Origin: Periweissella fabalis
Lineage (GTDB): Bacteria; Bacillota; Bacilli; Lactobacillales; Lactobacillaceae
Assembly: GCF_012396505.1 (NCBI RefSeq)
Contig: NZ_JAAXPN010000001.1
Coordinates: 124,001-188,000 of the forward strand
DNA length: 64,000 nt
Direction of reading: 5' to 3'
This document shows positions 8,479-17,606 of this stretch, piece by piece. Position 1 is the stretch's first letter, and each line of letters opens with the position of its first letter. The translations under genes were made by a program, and so were the position numbers. Below the pieces are notes generated by a model. The model ran no database searches. It was given only the letters and a program-made list of their open reading frames with translations, and was not told where the DNA came from.

Positions 8479-9384
8479 ATGGAAAATATTTTACAAGTTA
8501 GCCAATTAAGTAAACGATTTGGTAAGAAACAAGCCTTATCTAATGTTGAATTTACGGTTGGAAAAGGTCGCATTGTTGGGTTAATTGGGCCAAATGGGGC
8601 CGGAAAAACAACAATCATGAAAGCCATTTTAGGTTTGTTCTCATATGAAGATGGTCAAATTAAGATTGATAATCAACCGGTATCTGAAACGAGTCATCAA
8701 GCCTTAGCTAAAGTCGGCGCATTAATTGAATATCCTGCTATCTATCCATATTTGAGTGGATTAGATCATTTAAAGTTAAATGCAACGGGTGATGATGTTA
8801 CTAATCGGATTGATCGATTAGTAAAGCAAATGAAAATGGATAGCTATATTACACGGAAAGCTAAAAATTATTCTCTTGGGATGAAGCAAAAGCTAGGGAT
8901 TGCCTTAGCTTTGATCAATCAACCAGAATTAGTTATTTTGGATGAACCAATGAATGGCTTAGATCCACAAGCCACTAAGGATTTACGAGATGTAATTATT
9001 GAGCAAGCAGCTGCAGGAACCGCCTTTTTAATCTCAAGTCATATCTTAAGCGAATTAGAAAAACTTGTTAGTGAAGTCGTAATTATCGATCATGGAGAAG
9101 TAATTAAGCAAGCAACAATTGCTAATTTGAATCAAGATCAAGCGGATTATATTATCTTGAAAACAAGTGATGATGAGCAAGCACAAATAATTTTACAACA
9201 AGCTGGGATTGCCGTTATGAAAGCTCCCGGGGTAGTCTTTAATCAAACAGCAACGGTAACTTTAGCAGTTGTTTTAAAAACATTAATTCAAGCTAATATT
9301 GACGTATTTGATGTTTTACACCAAGGTGAAGACTTAGAAGCCTCATTATTGTCAATTTTACACAATGAAACTAAGGAGGGTTAG
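8479..9384 (+). CDS. ABC transporter ATP-binding protein (BcrA/lantibiotic-export type)
   Basis: 301 residues. Walker A GPNGAGKTTIMKAI, signature YSLGMKQKLGIAL, Walker B LVILDEPMNGLDP, switch histidine in ISSHILSELE. The C-terminal 80 residues are the extra domain of BcrA-like exporters. The permease follows after two bases. Its place behind the LytTR/LiaF pair suggests a role in envelope defence or peptide immunity, though it has its own promoter. Confidence 0.9.
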   Translation: MENILQVSQLSKRFGKKQALSNVEFTVGKGRIVGLIGPNGAGKTTIMKAILGLFSYEDGQIKIDNQPVSETSHQALAKVGALIEYPAIYPYLSGLDHLKLNATGDDVTNRIDRLVKQMKMDSYITRKAKNYSLGMKQKLGIALALINQPELVILDEPMNGLDPQATKDLRDVIIEQAAAGTAFLISSHILSELEKLVSEVVIIDHGEVIKQATIANLNQDQADYIILKTSDDEQAQIILQQAGIAVMKAPGVVFNQTATVTLAVVLKTLIQANIDVFDVLHQGEDLEASLLSILHNETKEG

Positions 9385-9386
9385 AC

Positions 9387-10154
9387 ATGACGACCTTATT
9401 ACGACAAGAAATGTTTAAGTTACGACACCAAAATATTACATGGATTACAGTTGGGTTTAATTTAATTGTGATGACATTATTTGCGGTACTTACAAAGCTA
9501 AAACCTACATGGTTTGATGCAAATAATGAGGTTGCTATGGGATTTAGCGGCACCTTATTTTTAGTATTTTTCTTGATTGGTGTGGCTTCAACTATTGTAG
9601 CGGCAGAATTTCAATATGGCACAATTAAAGCGTTATTATATCGAAAATATTATCGTGGACAAGTCTTTGCAAGTAAGGTAGTAACCTTATTAGTGTATTC
9701 AATTATTAACTATATAATTATTTTTGGATACACTATGGTTTTAAAATTAATCCTTTTTGGAAATGTTGATTTAACTGCTAAAATCGGTAAGACAACCATT
9801 ATTGGGCAGTTAGGATTGAATTTGTTAGGATCATTTGTAGGTCTTTGGTTAATCTTGGCGTTAGTATTATTAATTGCTAATTTATTTAAAACAAGTTCAG
9901 CCGCGATTACGATTGGTATTTTAAGTTACTTTGCAGCGTCAATATTACAAGTTGTGCAATCATTTGCTATCCAAAAATGGAACTGGCTAAAATGGAATCC
10001 GTTGAATATGCTTAATGCAGGGGCGCAGATTAAGGATTCTACATTGCATAGTTTTACAAAATTATCATTAACAGCAATTACAACCGGTAGTATTGTATAT
10101 ACATTAATTTTCTTATTAATTGGTTATTATATCTTTAAAAAGCGCAATGTTTAA
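9387..10154 (+). CDS. ABC-2 type permease, partner of the preceding ATPase
   Basis: 255 residues, six predicted membrane helices (first about 22-41, last about 228-247), ending in KKRNV. The layout fits BcrB/LanF-type permeases. Ribosome site AAGGAGG lies inside the end of the ATPase gene. Substrate unknown. Confidence 0.85.
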   Translation: MTTLLRQEMFKLRHQNITWITVGFNLIVMTLFAVLTKLKPTWFDANNEVAMGFSGTLFLVFFLIGVASTIVAAEFQYGTIKALLYRKYYRGQVFASKVVTLLVYSIINYIIIFGYTMVLKLILFGNVDLTAKIGKTTIIGQLGLNLLGSFVGLWLILALVLLIANLFKTSSAAITIGILSYFAASILQVVQSFAIQKWNWLKWNPLNMLNAGAQIKDSTLHSFTKLSLTAITTGSIVYTLIFLLIGYYIFKKRNV

Positions 10155-10235
10155 CCAAAGTTAAAGTGTTTGGTTTAAATTAATATTCCCGAATAGTTTA
10201 TAATAGTTATATTTAACAAATAGGGGGGATTGTTT

Positions 10236-10943
10236 ATGAAAAAAATACCACGAGTACTAGCATATGTTGGGTTAACAATTGTTTTGATTATTTCATTAGG
10301 ATTAATTTTTAATCAGCAGATTGCTAAGTTTGCACTTGAAACTTACCATCCACATGTTACTAGTAAGTCAATTCAGGCTGCTAAGCAAAAGCCAGCTAGC
10401 TTTGATTGGCAAAAAGTTGACAGTGTTTCATCAACGCAAATTATTCAAGCACGGTTTAAAACAAATGATGCTAATTTCATAGGATATGTGGCGGTGCCCT
10501 CAATGGGGATTGCTTTGCCAATTTCTGCAGGAACGGGTGGTGATAACTTAGCTTTGGGGGCAGCAACGGTTTTACCACAACAAGAAATGGGAACAGGGAA
10601 TTATGTATTAGCCAGTCATATGGTCTATATTGGTAAGAATTTATTATTTTCACCTTTGTATTACCATAAAGCTCAAGGAGCTAAAGGACAAAAAATTTAT
10701 TTAACTGATTTGAAGCATGTTTATGAATATACAACAACTGAGTATAAAGTTGTGCCATCGACGGCAGTCCAAATTACTAATCCTGTTCCTGGGAAAAAAG
10801 TAATTACATTATTTACATGCAACTATACACATAATGATGGCCGAGTAGTATTACGCGGTGAATTAACTAAAACGATGACATGGCATGAAACGTCAAATAA
10901 AGTTAAAGACTATTTCAAAAATCAAAATAACTCGGGGAATTGA
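10236..10943 (+). CDS. srtA: Class A sortase
   Basis: 235 residues from ATG 10236 (GGGGGG seven bases upstream; a TTG at 10230 is less likely). N-terminal signal anchor (VLAYVGLTIVLIISLGLIF), then the sortase barrel with catalytic His in LASHMVY, Cys in TLFTCNY and Arg in GRVVLRGEL. It attaches LPXTG proteins to the wall. No LPXTG protein is encoded nearby, so it probably serves the whole genome. Confidence 0.95.
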   Translation: MKKIPRVLAYVGLTIVLIISLGLIFNQQIAKFALETYHPHVTSKSIQAAKQKPASFDWQKVDSVSSTQIIQARFKTNDANFIGYVAVPSMGIALPISAGTGGDNLALGAATVLPQQEMGTGNYVLASHMVYIGKNLLFSPLYYHKAQGAKGQKIYLTDLKHVYEYTTTEYKVVPSTAVQITNPVPGKKVITLFTCNYTHNDGRVVLRGELTKTMTWHETSNKVKDYFKNQNNSGN

Positions 10944-11061
10944 TAAAAAGGTAGTTATTTAATGTTATCTTAATGAAGGGTATGCTATAATTGGCATTCA
11001 TAATAAATTTACTACTCAAATTAAGGCTAATGCTACAAATAAATCACAAATGTAATATAAG

Positions 11062-11097
11062 AAATGCGGTTGAAATTGTTATTTCAGCCGCATTTTC
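11062..11097 (+). terminator. Terminator downstream of srtA
   Basis: AAATGCGGTTGAAAT pairs with ATTTCAGCCGCATTTT. Between srtA and this hairpin lies a TGCTATAAT extended -10 element (10983-10991) that could start a transcript of about 100 bases; I see no reading frame in it. Confidence 0.8.
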
Positions 11098-11235
11098 TTA
11101 TTGCAAGAGCACATTTATTAGCGGTTAGAAGTTTTGTTTCAAACTTGAAAAGACGTATAATTTAGTTTTTAAACGTAATATTCTGGTAATTAAGGAATAG
11201 CTGAATTATACTTATTCACAAAAAGGAGGTACAAA

Positions 11236-11616
11236 ATGATTGCAATTGGGACACAAAACAAATTATCACTAACCGTCACGTTAGCTGATACTGCAGTAAC
11301 ATTTAAAAGTGGTAGTTTACCAGTTCTAGCAACACCTCGATTAATTGCTCTATGCGAAGAGGCTGCTTGCCAATTGATTGAGTCAACCTTGGAAAATCAG
11401 CAAACAACGGTGGGAACATTAATTAATGTTCAACACTTAGCAGCCTCACCAATTGGGCAAACTGTAACCGTTACGTGCACACTAATTGCACATAAAGATA
11501 GAAAATTTCAATTCGCCATCGAAGCCATCGATGCTCAGCAAGTAGTTGCGCAAGGGTACCATGAACGAGTGTTAGTTGATGCCGATAAATTTATGAAAAA
11601 AATTAGTGATAAGTAA
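11236..11616 (+). CDS. Thioesterase-like hotdog protein (FlK family)
   Basis: 126 residues. The order ATPRLIALCEEAACQLIE, then VGTLINVQHLAASPIGQTVTVTCTL, then FAIEAIDAQQVVAQGYHERVLVD is that of fluoroacetyl-CoA-thioesterase-like single hotdog proteins, common as small acyl-CoA thioesterases or housekeeping proteins in lactic acid bacteria. Strong AAAGGAGG site. Single-gene unit. Natural substrate unknown. Confidence 0.8.
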   Translation: MIAIGTQNKLSLTVTLADTAVTFKSGSLPVLATPRLIALCEEAACQLIESTLENQQTTVGTLINVQHLAASPIGQTVTVTCTLIAHKDRKFQFAIEAIDAQQVVAQGYHERVLVDADKFMKKISDK

Positions 11617-11721
11617 ATTTTATTTACGTAATCTTTATAATAATTTAGTAGTTAAATTTGATTTAAAAATGGATAATAAAGATACGTTCATATTTTAAAA
11701 TTAGGAAAGTAGGGTCAGCAT

Positions 11722-13452
11722 ATTTTAAGCCGATTTAAAACACGTTATATATATTATTTAATTGCCGCACTCGTCATAAATGCGGTCAGTATTATTATTT
11801 TACCAAGGATTTTAAATAGTTTTGATGTGCCGTTTCATATCAATCGAGTGGTTGGTGCATGGGGCGGCTGGAAAAGTGGTCAAATTCTACCATACTTAAA
11901 TCCATGGGCACTTCATGGGCTTGGCTTAGGATCAAATTATTTTTATGGAACCTGGCAAGCTTTCATTTTAGCGCCAATATATGGTTTGACACATTCAGTC
12001 GCATTTACGTTTACACTTTTTAATATTGTTGCGACATTTGTAGCAGGGATATTAATGGATAAATTGTTACGACAATTTTTTCAATCTGATGCGGTAATCA
12101 TTGCAAGTAGTTTTTATATGTTGTCGCCCTTTATGGTGCATAATTTATTTGTTACACAAGATCAAGGGGCTATTATGGGAATTGCCTTATTACCGATGAT
12201 TTTTATTGGTGTGTTTCGAATATTGCAGCAACAAGCTAATGGAATTGGTTACTTAGCTATTGGTAGTGCATTATTATTATCAAGTCATTTATTAAGTACG
12301 TTTTTGGCATTTATTGCAGTCATAATTGTTCTGTTGACAAATTGGCGTCGCTTTAATGGCCGAATTATCCTTAACTTCATTTATGCCGGCTTATTAGCTT
12401 TAGTGCTTAGTGCCTTTTTCTGGGTGCCTTTAATTGAATTAAAGTCGCTAAACCTTTACAACGCCTTCTTTAAAGATATTTATGTTATGGACCGTACAGC
12501 GGCTTTCTTGACAAGATCAAATAGTTGGCAACCATATAGTATTTTAATTAAGGTCGTCAATGCCTTAGTTGTACTTGGAACTTTGTTTTTGATTATTAAG
12601 TGGCGGTCTGTCAAAGCTCGAACTACGCAATTACAATTTAGTTTGTTTAAATTAAGTCTAGGAATTGCTTTTGGATTTACATTTTTAAGTTATGCACCAC
12701 TAAATTGGCGTTACTTACCAAGTGTTTTTTATAATCTACAATTTTTATGGCGCTTTATGTATATCGGCTATTTCTTTATCGCAATATTACTTGCCGTACT
12801 AATTGAAGCATTTGTCCGTCAAGGTAATACTAATGGATACACACGTAGATTAGCCTGGCCAGTTCTCATTGGGTTAAGCCTCACGATAGTTTTAGCCTTA
12901 GGACAAACTTGGCAATATGCGCATTCAGTGCGACATGCAGTTAAGTTAGATCGCCATGTGGCAGTACTTGCCAATGGGTATAAACAGTTTAATCCGCATA
13001 GTAAAAATGATGCCTGGTATTTTGAATATGCTAGTACGGGGGTTTATTTACACCAAGCCCTCATTAGTGATCCGGCACCTATTTTGGCCAATCATCACAT
13101 CGATACAAAAGCAATTAAGACCCAGCCATTAAAGGCAGGGAAATTTATTAGTGCCCATGTTAAAGTGACCGCACCCGATAATTATTTAATTTTTAAGAAG
13201 ATTTACTATCCAGGTTACTATGTACATTTAGCTAGTGGCAAGCATAAAAATATTCAAGCGACCCATAATACTGATGGCTTAGTAGCTGTACGATTACCTG
13301 CACATTATCAAGGTCAAATCGATTTAGGATTTCAAACACCATTACGCTATATTTGGTTGTGGGCTATGTCACTTAGTGGATTAATTGCCTGTGGAATTAT
13401 GATGTATCGGCAGCGAAAGTTAGTGCCCCCTTTTCATAAGGCGTTATTTTGA
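11722..13452 (+). CDS. Large polytopic membrane protein (YfhO/GT-C-like), atypical start
   Basis: The first GTG (11827) would remove the first membrane helix. The frame stays open back to 11713 and encodes ILSRFKTRYIYYLIAALVIN before it, a convincing N-terminal anchor. The only fitting initiator is ATT at 11722, seven bases after AGGG; no ATG, GTG or TTG occurs there in frame. About 10-12 membrane helices follow, with a C-terminal soluble part (KAGKFISAHVKVTAPDNYLIF) and a last helix. Similar proteins are annotated as YfhO-like or 6-pyruvoyl-tetrahydropterin-synthase-related membrane proteins; a glycosyltransferase-like wall role is inference. Confidence 0.7.
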   Translation: MLSRFKTRYIYYLIAALVINAVSIIILPRILNSFDVPFHINRVVGAWGGWKSGQILPYLNPWALHGLGLGSNYFYGTWQAFILAPIYGLTHSVAFTFTLFNIVATFVAGILMDKLLRQFFQSDAVIIASSFYMLSPFMVHNLFVTQDQGAIMGIALLPMIFIGVFRILQQQANGIGYLAIGSALLLSSHLLSTFLAFIAVIIVLLTNWRRFNGRIILNFIYAGLLALVLSAFFWVPLIELKSLNLYNAFFKDIYVMDRTAAFLTRSNSWQPYSILIKVVNALVVLGTLFLIIKWRSVKARTTQLQFSLFKLSLGIAFGFTFLSYAPLNWRYLPSVFYNLQFLWRFMYIGYFFIAILLAVLIEAFVRQGNTNGYTRRLAWPVLIGLSLTIVLALGQTWQYAHSVRHAVKLDRHVAVLANGYKQFNPHSKNDAWYFEYASTGVYLHQALISDPAPILANHHIDTKAIKTQPLKAGKFISAHVKVTAPDNYLIFKKIYYPGYYVHLASGKHKNIQATHNTDGLVAVRLPAHYQGQIDLGFQTPLRYIWLWAMSLSGLIACGIMMYRQRKLVPPFHKALF

Positions 13453-13480
13453 TAAATATTAAAAATGCGAGCCGTATAAA

Positions 13481-13580
13481 AGGCGCCTAGATAACGCATC
13501 AAAAAAGACTGAATTTGTAAAAATTTGGTCTTTTTTTTCGTATTTTATTATCTAAGTCTTTTTGCGATCTGCCTTTTAAT
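13481..13580 (+). terminator. Terminator with conserved arm (repeat type 1, reverse orientation)
   Basis: Hairpin AAAAAAGACTGAATTT/AAATTTGGTCTTTTTTTT at 13501-13538. The flank GTATTTTATTATCTAAG and the distal ATCTGCCTTTTAAT (13567-13580) are the reverse complement of the arm at 4612. Confidence 0.75.
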
Positions 13581-13704
13581 ATGTGTTGGTAATGTTGGCG
13601 ATTTTCAAGATACTAGTATGACAGGATAGTGGCAACCTTCATTAAAATTGTGTAAGCAAGGTCTGATAATCAGATGAAAATTAAAGAAAGTTTAAAGAAT
13701 AGCT

Positions 13705-13733
13705 TTGATATAACACTATATATTCGCTATAAT
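13705..13733 (+). promoter_or_regulatory. Consensus promoter of the MFS gene
   Basis: TTGATA (13705-13710), 17-base spacer, TATAAT (13728-13733). Transcript leader about 55 bases. Confidence 0.75.
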
Positions 13734-13795
13734 CTAAACAATATGGTTTTCTTCTACCAAATGAAGATAATAAAAGAATAAGAGAGGAGCTTAGA

Positions 13796-14986
13796 ATGGA
13801 ACAATCACAAAAAGGGATTTCTGCATATGCTTTGTTTGTTGGCTCATTCCTTAGTAATACAGGAATTAGCTTTATTTGGCCGTTAACAACGATTTATATG
13901 CACGATTATTTAGGCAAAAGCCTAACAGTGGCAGGATTAGTTTTATTTATAAATTCACTATTTACAATGCTTGGAACAAATATCGGAGGTTATTTATACG
14001 ATAATTGGAGCCATTTTAAAACAGTCTTAATAGGAACGTTATTAGTAACTTTTTCTAGTGCAATGTTGATTTTTAATCATCAATGGCCTAATTATGCGTT
14101 TTGGCTAATTTTATTAGGTTTTGGGAATGGTTTGATTGTGACTGCGGTTAATTCGTTTGCAACGATGGTTGAAGGTAAAACCCCTAGTTATGTCTATAAT
14201 GTCTTATATTTTATGAGTAATTTGGGGCTTGTTGTTGGAACTTTAATGGTTGGTTTTTTACTCCATCTAGGGATTAGTATCGTGTTTGGAGCGGCAGCAG
14301 TTTTATATATTATTCTATTAGGAATTGTTATTATTGCCTATCGTGGGCATGAACAAGAAAGTAATATTGCTCGTAATTATCATGGTGGTGGTGAGTATAT
14401 TGAACGCTCAAGCATGATTCGTATCATGACACTGTTATTCTTATTAGCAATCATTTGGGTCTTTTATGAACAATGGCAAAGTAATATATCAGCGTACATG
14501 GTGTCACATGGCTATACGGTTAAGGATTATAGTTATATGTGGACGGTTAATGCGTTGTTAATTGTCTTAATTCAACCAATTATGACATACTTTGATGATT
14601 TCTTATTGCGCCATATTAACTTCCGTTTGTATGTTGGCTTTTTCTTAATTGGGGCTTCATTTTTAATTTTGCCATTTGCACAACACACGTATGTCTTATT
14701 TATGGCATCAATGGCATTATTGACGGTTGGTGAAATTGCATGTTTACCTGCGGTAGCTACTTTTGTCAATATGTTGGCCCCTGATTCACAGAAGGGTAAG
14801 TTTCAGGGATTGGTTGCTGGAGCAGGAGCTTTAGGTCGAGCTATCGGCCCATTCTTAGGAGCTTTAATTATTGATTTTGCGTCATATACTGACTTATTTA
14901 TTGTTTCGACGGTAGTTATTTGGTTAGTAACGCTAATCTTTTTAGTTATTAATCAACGCATGCAAGTTAAAACAAGCGAAAAATAA
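13796..14986 (+). CDS. MFS drug/metabolite efflux transporter
   Basis: 396 residues, 12 predicted helices. The loop after helix 2 (NIGGYLYDNWSHFKTV) is a degenerate motif A; GALGRAIGPFLGALI resembles the motif C region of drug:H+ antiporters of the DHA1 group. Strong GAGAGGAG site. Single-gene unit with its own promoter and terminator. Substrate unknown. Confidence 0.85.
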   Translation: MEQSQKGISAYALFVGSFLSNTGISFIWPLTTIYMHDYLGKSLTVAGLVLFINSLFTMLGTNIGGYLYDNWSHFKTVLIGTLLVTFSSAMLIFNHQWPNYAFWLILLGFGNGLIVTAVNSFATMVEGKTPSYVYNVLYFMSNLGLVVGTLMVGFLLHLGISIVFGAAAVLYIILLGIVIIAYRGHEQESNIARNYHGGGEYIERSSMIRIMTLLFLLAIIWVFYEQWQSNISAYMVSHGYTVKDYSYMWTVNALLIVLIQPIMTYFDDFLLRHINFRLYVGFFLIGASFLILPFAQHTYVLFMASMALLTVGEIACLPAVATFVNMLAPDSQKGKFQGLVAGAGALGRAIGPFLGALIIDFASYTDLFIVSTVVIWLVTLIFLVINQRMQVKTSEK

Positions 14987-15004
14987 AATATTTAATAATC
15001 TAAT

Positions 15005-15046
15005 ATGGTTTAATTTTGGCACTACGCTAAAATTAAGCCATTTCTT
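15005..15046 (+). terminator. Terminator after the MFS gene
   Basis: ATGGTTTAATTTT pairs with AAAATTAAGCCAT, followed by TTCTTTT. Confidence 0.75.
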
Positions 15047-15271
15047 TTACTCAAAATTACTAATTTACTTGAGCCGATTGAATAAAATCGCTAGTACTTA
15101 TATACTATAAGTAAGTAAAATTGGCAATGAGCTATTATGCATGAATATACTTCATTTTAAGCATATTCATATTTAAATTGTATAAAATTGACATAAATTA
15201 GAATTATGTTTGTTCTTATGCAAAATAATTGATAGACTAACAGATATTAAAATACGAAGAGGTGAACAGCG

Positions 15272-16006
15272 ATGAGTGCAGTACTAGAAATTAAAAATGT
15301 AGAGAAGCATTTTGGTGATACCGCCGTAATAAAAAATATTACTGAAACAGTTAACAAAGGTGAAGTAATCGCCGTTTTAGGACCTTCTGGAGCAGGAAAG
15401 TCAACTTTCTTGCGGGCTTTAAATATGCTTGAAGCTCCTTCAGCAGGTGAGATTATTTTTGAAGGTCAAGATTTAACAAAGCTAAATGATAAACAGCTTG
15501 ATAAATTACGTATGAACATGGGAATGGTATTTCAATCATTTAATCTCTTTCCTAATATGTCAGTCTTAGAAAATATTAAATTAGCACCAATGAAGATTAA
15601 AAAAGTAAGTAATGATGAAGCAACTAAGGTAGCAAGGGAATTGTTAGCAAAGGTTGGCTTAGCTGATAAAGCAGATGTTTTTCCAAGTAGTCTTTCTGGT
15701 GGTCAACAACAACGAGTGGCAATTGCACGGGCTTTAGCAATGAAACCAGAAGTAATGCTATTTGATGAACCAACCTCAGCCTTAGATCCTGAAATGGTGG
15801 GTGAGGTTTTGAAGGTTATGCAAGATTTAGCAGATGAAGGGATGACAATGGTAGTTGTCACGCATGAAATGGGCTTTGCCCGCGAAGTCGCTACAAAAGT
15901 TTGGTTTATGGCTGACGGATTTATTCAAGAAAATGCGGCCCCTGAAGATTTCTTTGCAGCACCTAAGACAGAACGTGCTAAAGACTTTTTAGCTAAGATT
16001 CTCTAA
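15272..16006 (+). CDS. Polar amino acid ABC transporter ATPase (GlnQ type), orphan
   Basis: 244 residues. Walker [16 protein letters not shown], signature [15 protein letters not shown], Walker [15 protein letters not shown]-loop [12 protein letters not shown]; the [18 protein letters not shown] segment is typical of the amino-acid (GlnQ/ArtP) group. It has no permease beside it and its own terminator. The only matching permease in the window is the GlnP fusion at 4858. Confidence 0.93.
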   Translation: MSAVLEIKNVEKHFGDTAVIKNITETVNKGEVIAVLGPSGAGKSTFLRALNMLEAPSAGEIIFEGQDLTKLNDKQLDKLRMNMGMVFQSFNLFPNMSVLENIKLAPMKIKKVSNDEATKVARELLAKVGLADKADVFPSSLSGGQQQRVAIARALAMKPEVMLFDEPTSALDPEMVGEVLKVMQDLADEGMTMVVVTHEMGFAREVATKVWFMADGFIQENAAPEDFFAAPKTERAKDFLAKIL

Positions 16007-16031
16007 AATAATAATCTAGAAGACCATTAAG

Positions 16032-16066
16032 ATGCCTCCTTGAAGAATTTTTCTTCAGGGAGGCAT
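16032..16066 (+). terminator. Terminator after the orphan ATPase
   Basis: ATGCCTCCTTGAAGAA pairs with TTCTTCAGGGAGGCAT; the GAAGAATTTTTCTTC core is shared with the palindrome at 6834. Confidence 0.8.
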
Positions 16067-16295
16067 TTGTTGTATTGTGCATATATCTGATTGAAAAATT
16101 AATGGGGGTCCTTTAAATTTTAATATTGGTCTGAAGTTACGATATTTTTTTATCTAAGTGATTTCAAATTTGTCTTAAAATTAGTTGACCATTTTGATGA
16201 TAAAGATAATAAAGTTGTTGTTTGGTATTAGCAAATATAAGTAATATTAAGGTTTTGCTAGTAATAATAAAAGCTATACCAATTACTAAATTAGA

Positions 16296-16337
16296 TTGAC
16301 GTTATCGTCTTTTCCGCCTAAACTGAAGGCGTAATCA
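16296..16337 (+). promoter_or_regulatory. gal promoter with cre-like site
   Basis: TTGACG (16296-16301), 17-base spacer, TAAACT (16319-16324). Directly after it, TGAAGGCGTAATCA (16324-16337) fits the CcpA cre consensus TGWAANCGNTNWCA at all but two positions and covers the expected transcription start, a repressing position. Upstream, TAGCAAA (16229) and TTTGCTA (16254) form a spaced inverted repeat that could bind a LacI-type regulator. Confidence 0.6.
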
Positions 16338-16377
16338 AGAAATTAATTGGCGCTGATTTGTTAAAATGGGGGGCATT

Positions 16378-17565
16378 ATGAAAAAACAAGATTTAAGTCA
16401 AATTATTACAGCATTCCAAACACAATTTAATACAAGACCAAGTGATATGTTTTTTTCACCTGGGCGGGTTAATTTGATTGGTGAACATACAGATTATAAT
16501 GGTGGTCATGTTTTTCCAATTACCTTAACTTTAGGCACATATGGGGTTGCTCGACGGCGTAAAGATCAGTTAGTACGTTTGTATTCACTTAATTTTCCAG
16601 AATTAGGCGTGATTAGTTTTGAAATTAGCGATACTACTAAATTACCAGAGCATAATTGGGCTAATTTTGTTAAGGGAGTAATCAAATCGTTAACGGAGTT
16701 AGGTTATGTGATTGATTATGGCTTTGATTTGGCTATTGATGGCGATATTCCTATTGCAGCTGGGCTTTCTTCATCAGCCTCGCTTGAACTACTAATTGGG
16801 GTTGTCATTCAACGATTATTTGACTTTAAAATTCCACGATTACAATTAGTAATGGCAGGCCACCAAGCAGAAAATGATTTTATTGGGGTTAATACTGGCT
16901 TGATGGATCAATTTTCCGTTGGCTTTGGTGCACCTAATACAGCCATCTTTCTAGATACAAATACTTTAGGTTACCGATTAGTTCCGGTAATATTACATGA
17001 TTATGAAATCATTATTATGAATACAAATAAACCACGAAGTTTGGTAACGTCAAAATATAATGAACGAGTTAGGGAAACCCAGCAGGCCTTACAAGCTTTA
17101 CAAACAGAATTACCGATTGAGAGTTTGGGTGATATTGATATGACAACTTTTACAAGCCATCAAAAGCTTATAAAAGATCCGCTTCTTTTAAAGCGTGCTC
17201 GACATGCAGTCAGTGAGAATCAACGCACAATTAAAGCGGTGAAGCAATTAGCTCAAGGTGATTTAATTGAATTTGGTATGTTACTAAATCAATCGCATGC
17301 GTCATTACGTGATGATTATGATGTGACAGGCATTGAATTAGATACATTAGTTACCGCGGCACAAGAATTTCCAGGTGTTTTAGGGGCCCGGATGACTGGA
17401 GCGGGCTTTGGTGGGTGTGCGATTGCCTTAGTACCTAAAAAAAGCCGGGCTCGTTTTGAGCAACAAGTAGGAGCACGGTTCCATCAAGTTGTGGGCTATG
17501 ATGCTAGTTTTTATGACGTGGAAATCGGTCCGGGAGCTCAATGGATTGGACCGGTAAAAGACTAG
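16378..17565 (+). CDS. galK: Galactokinase
   Basis: 395 residues from ATG 16378 (GGGGGG upstream; the ATG at 16366 lies within that site). Signatures: GRVNLIGEHTDYNGG at the N-terminus, AGLSSSASLELL (GHMP ATP-binding), TGAGFGGCAIALV near the C-terminus. First enzyme of the Leloir pathway. galT and galE are not in the window. The next gene, a sugar transporter, is broken. Confidence 0.97.
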   Translation: MKKQDLSQIITAFQTQFNTRPSDMFFSPGRVNLIGEHTDYNGGHVFPITLTLGTYGVARRRKDQLVRLYSLNFPELGVISFEISDTTKLPEHNWANFVKGVIKSLTELGYVIDYGFDLAIDGDIPIAAGLSSSASLELLIGVVIQRLFDFKIPRLQLVMAGHQAENDFIGVNTGLMDQFSVGFGAPNTAIFLDTNTLGYRLVPVILHDYEIIIMNTNKPRSLVTSKYNERVRETQQALQALQTELPIESLGDIDMTTFTSHQKLIKDPLLLKRARHAVSENQRTIKAVKQLAQGDLIEFGMLLNQSHASLRDDYDVTGIELDTLVTAAQEFPGVLGARMTGAGFGGCAIALVPKKSRARFEQQVGARFHQVVGYDASFYDVEIGPGAQWIGPVKD

Positions 17566-17606
17566 TTAATAGTGGTTATTGGGTCATACAAGAATCGGGG
17601 GAGACT

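Noticed and set aside
10983-11097. Possible small RNA between srtA and the thioesterase gene
   Set aside because: An extended -10 and a terminator exist, but apart from the terminator there is no stable fold; more simply the 3' end of the srtA transcript.
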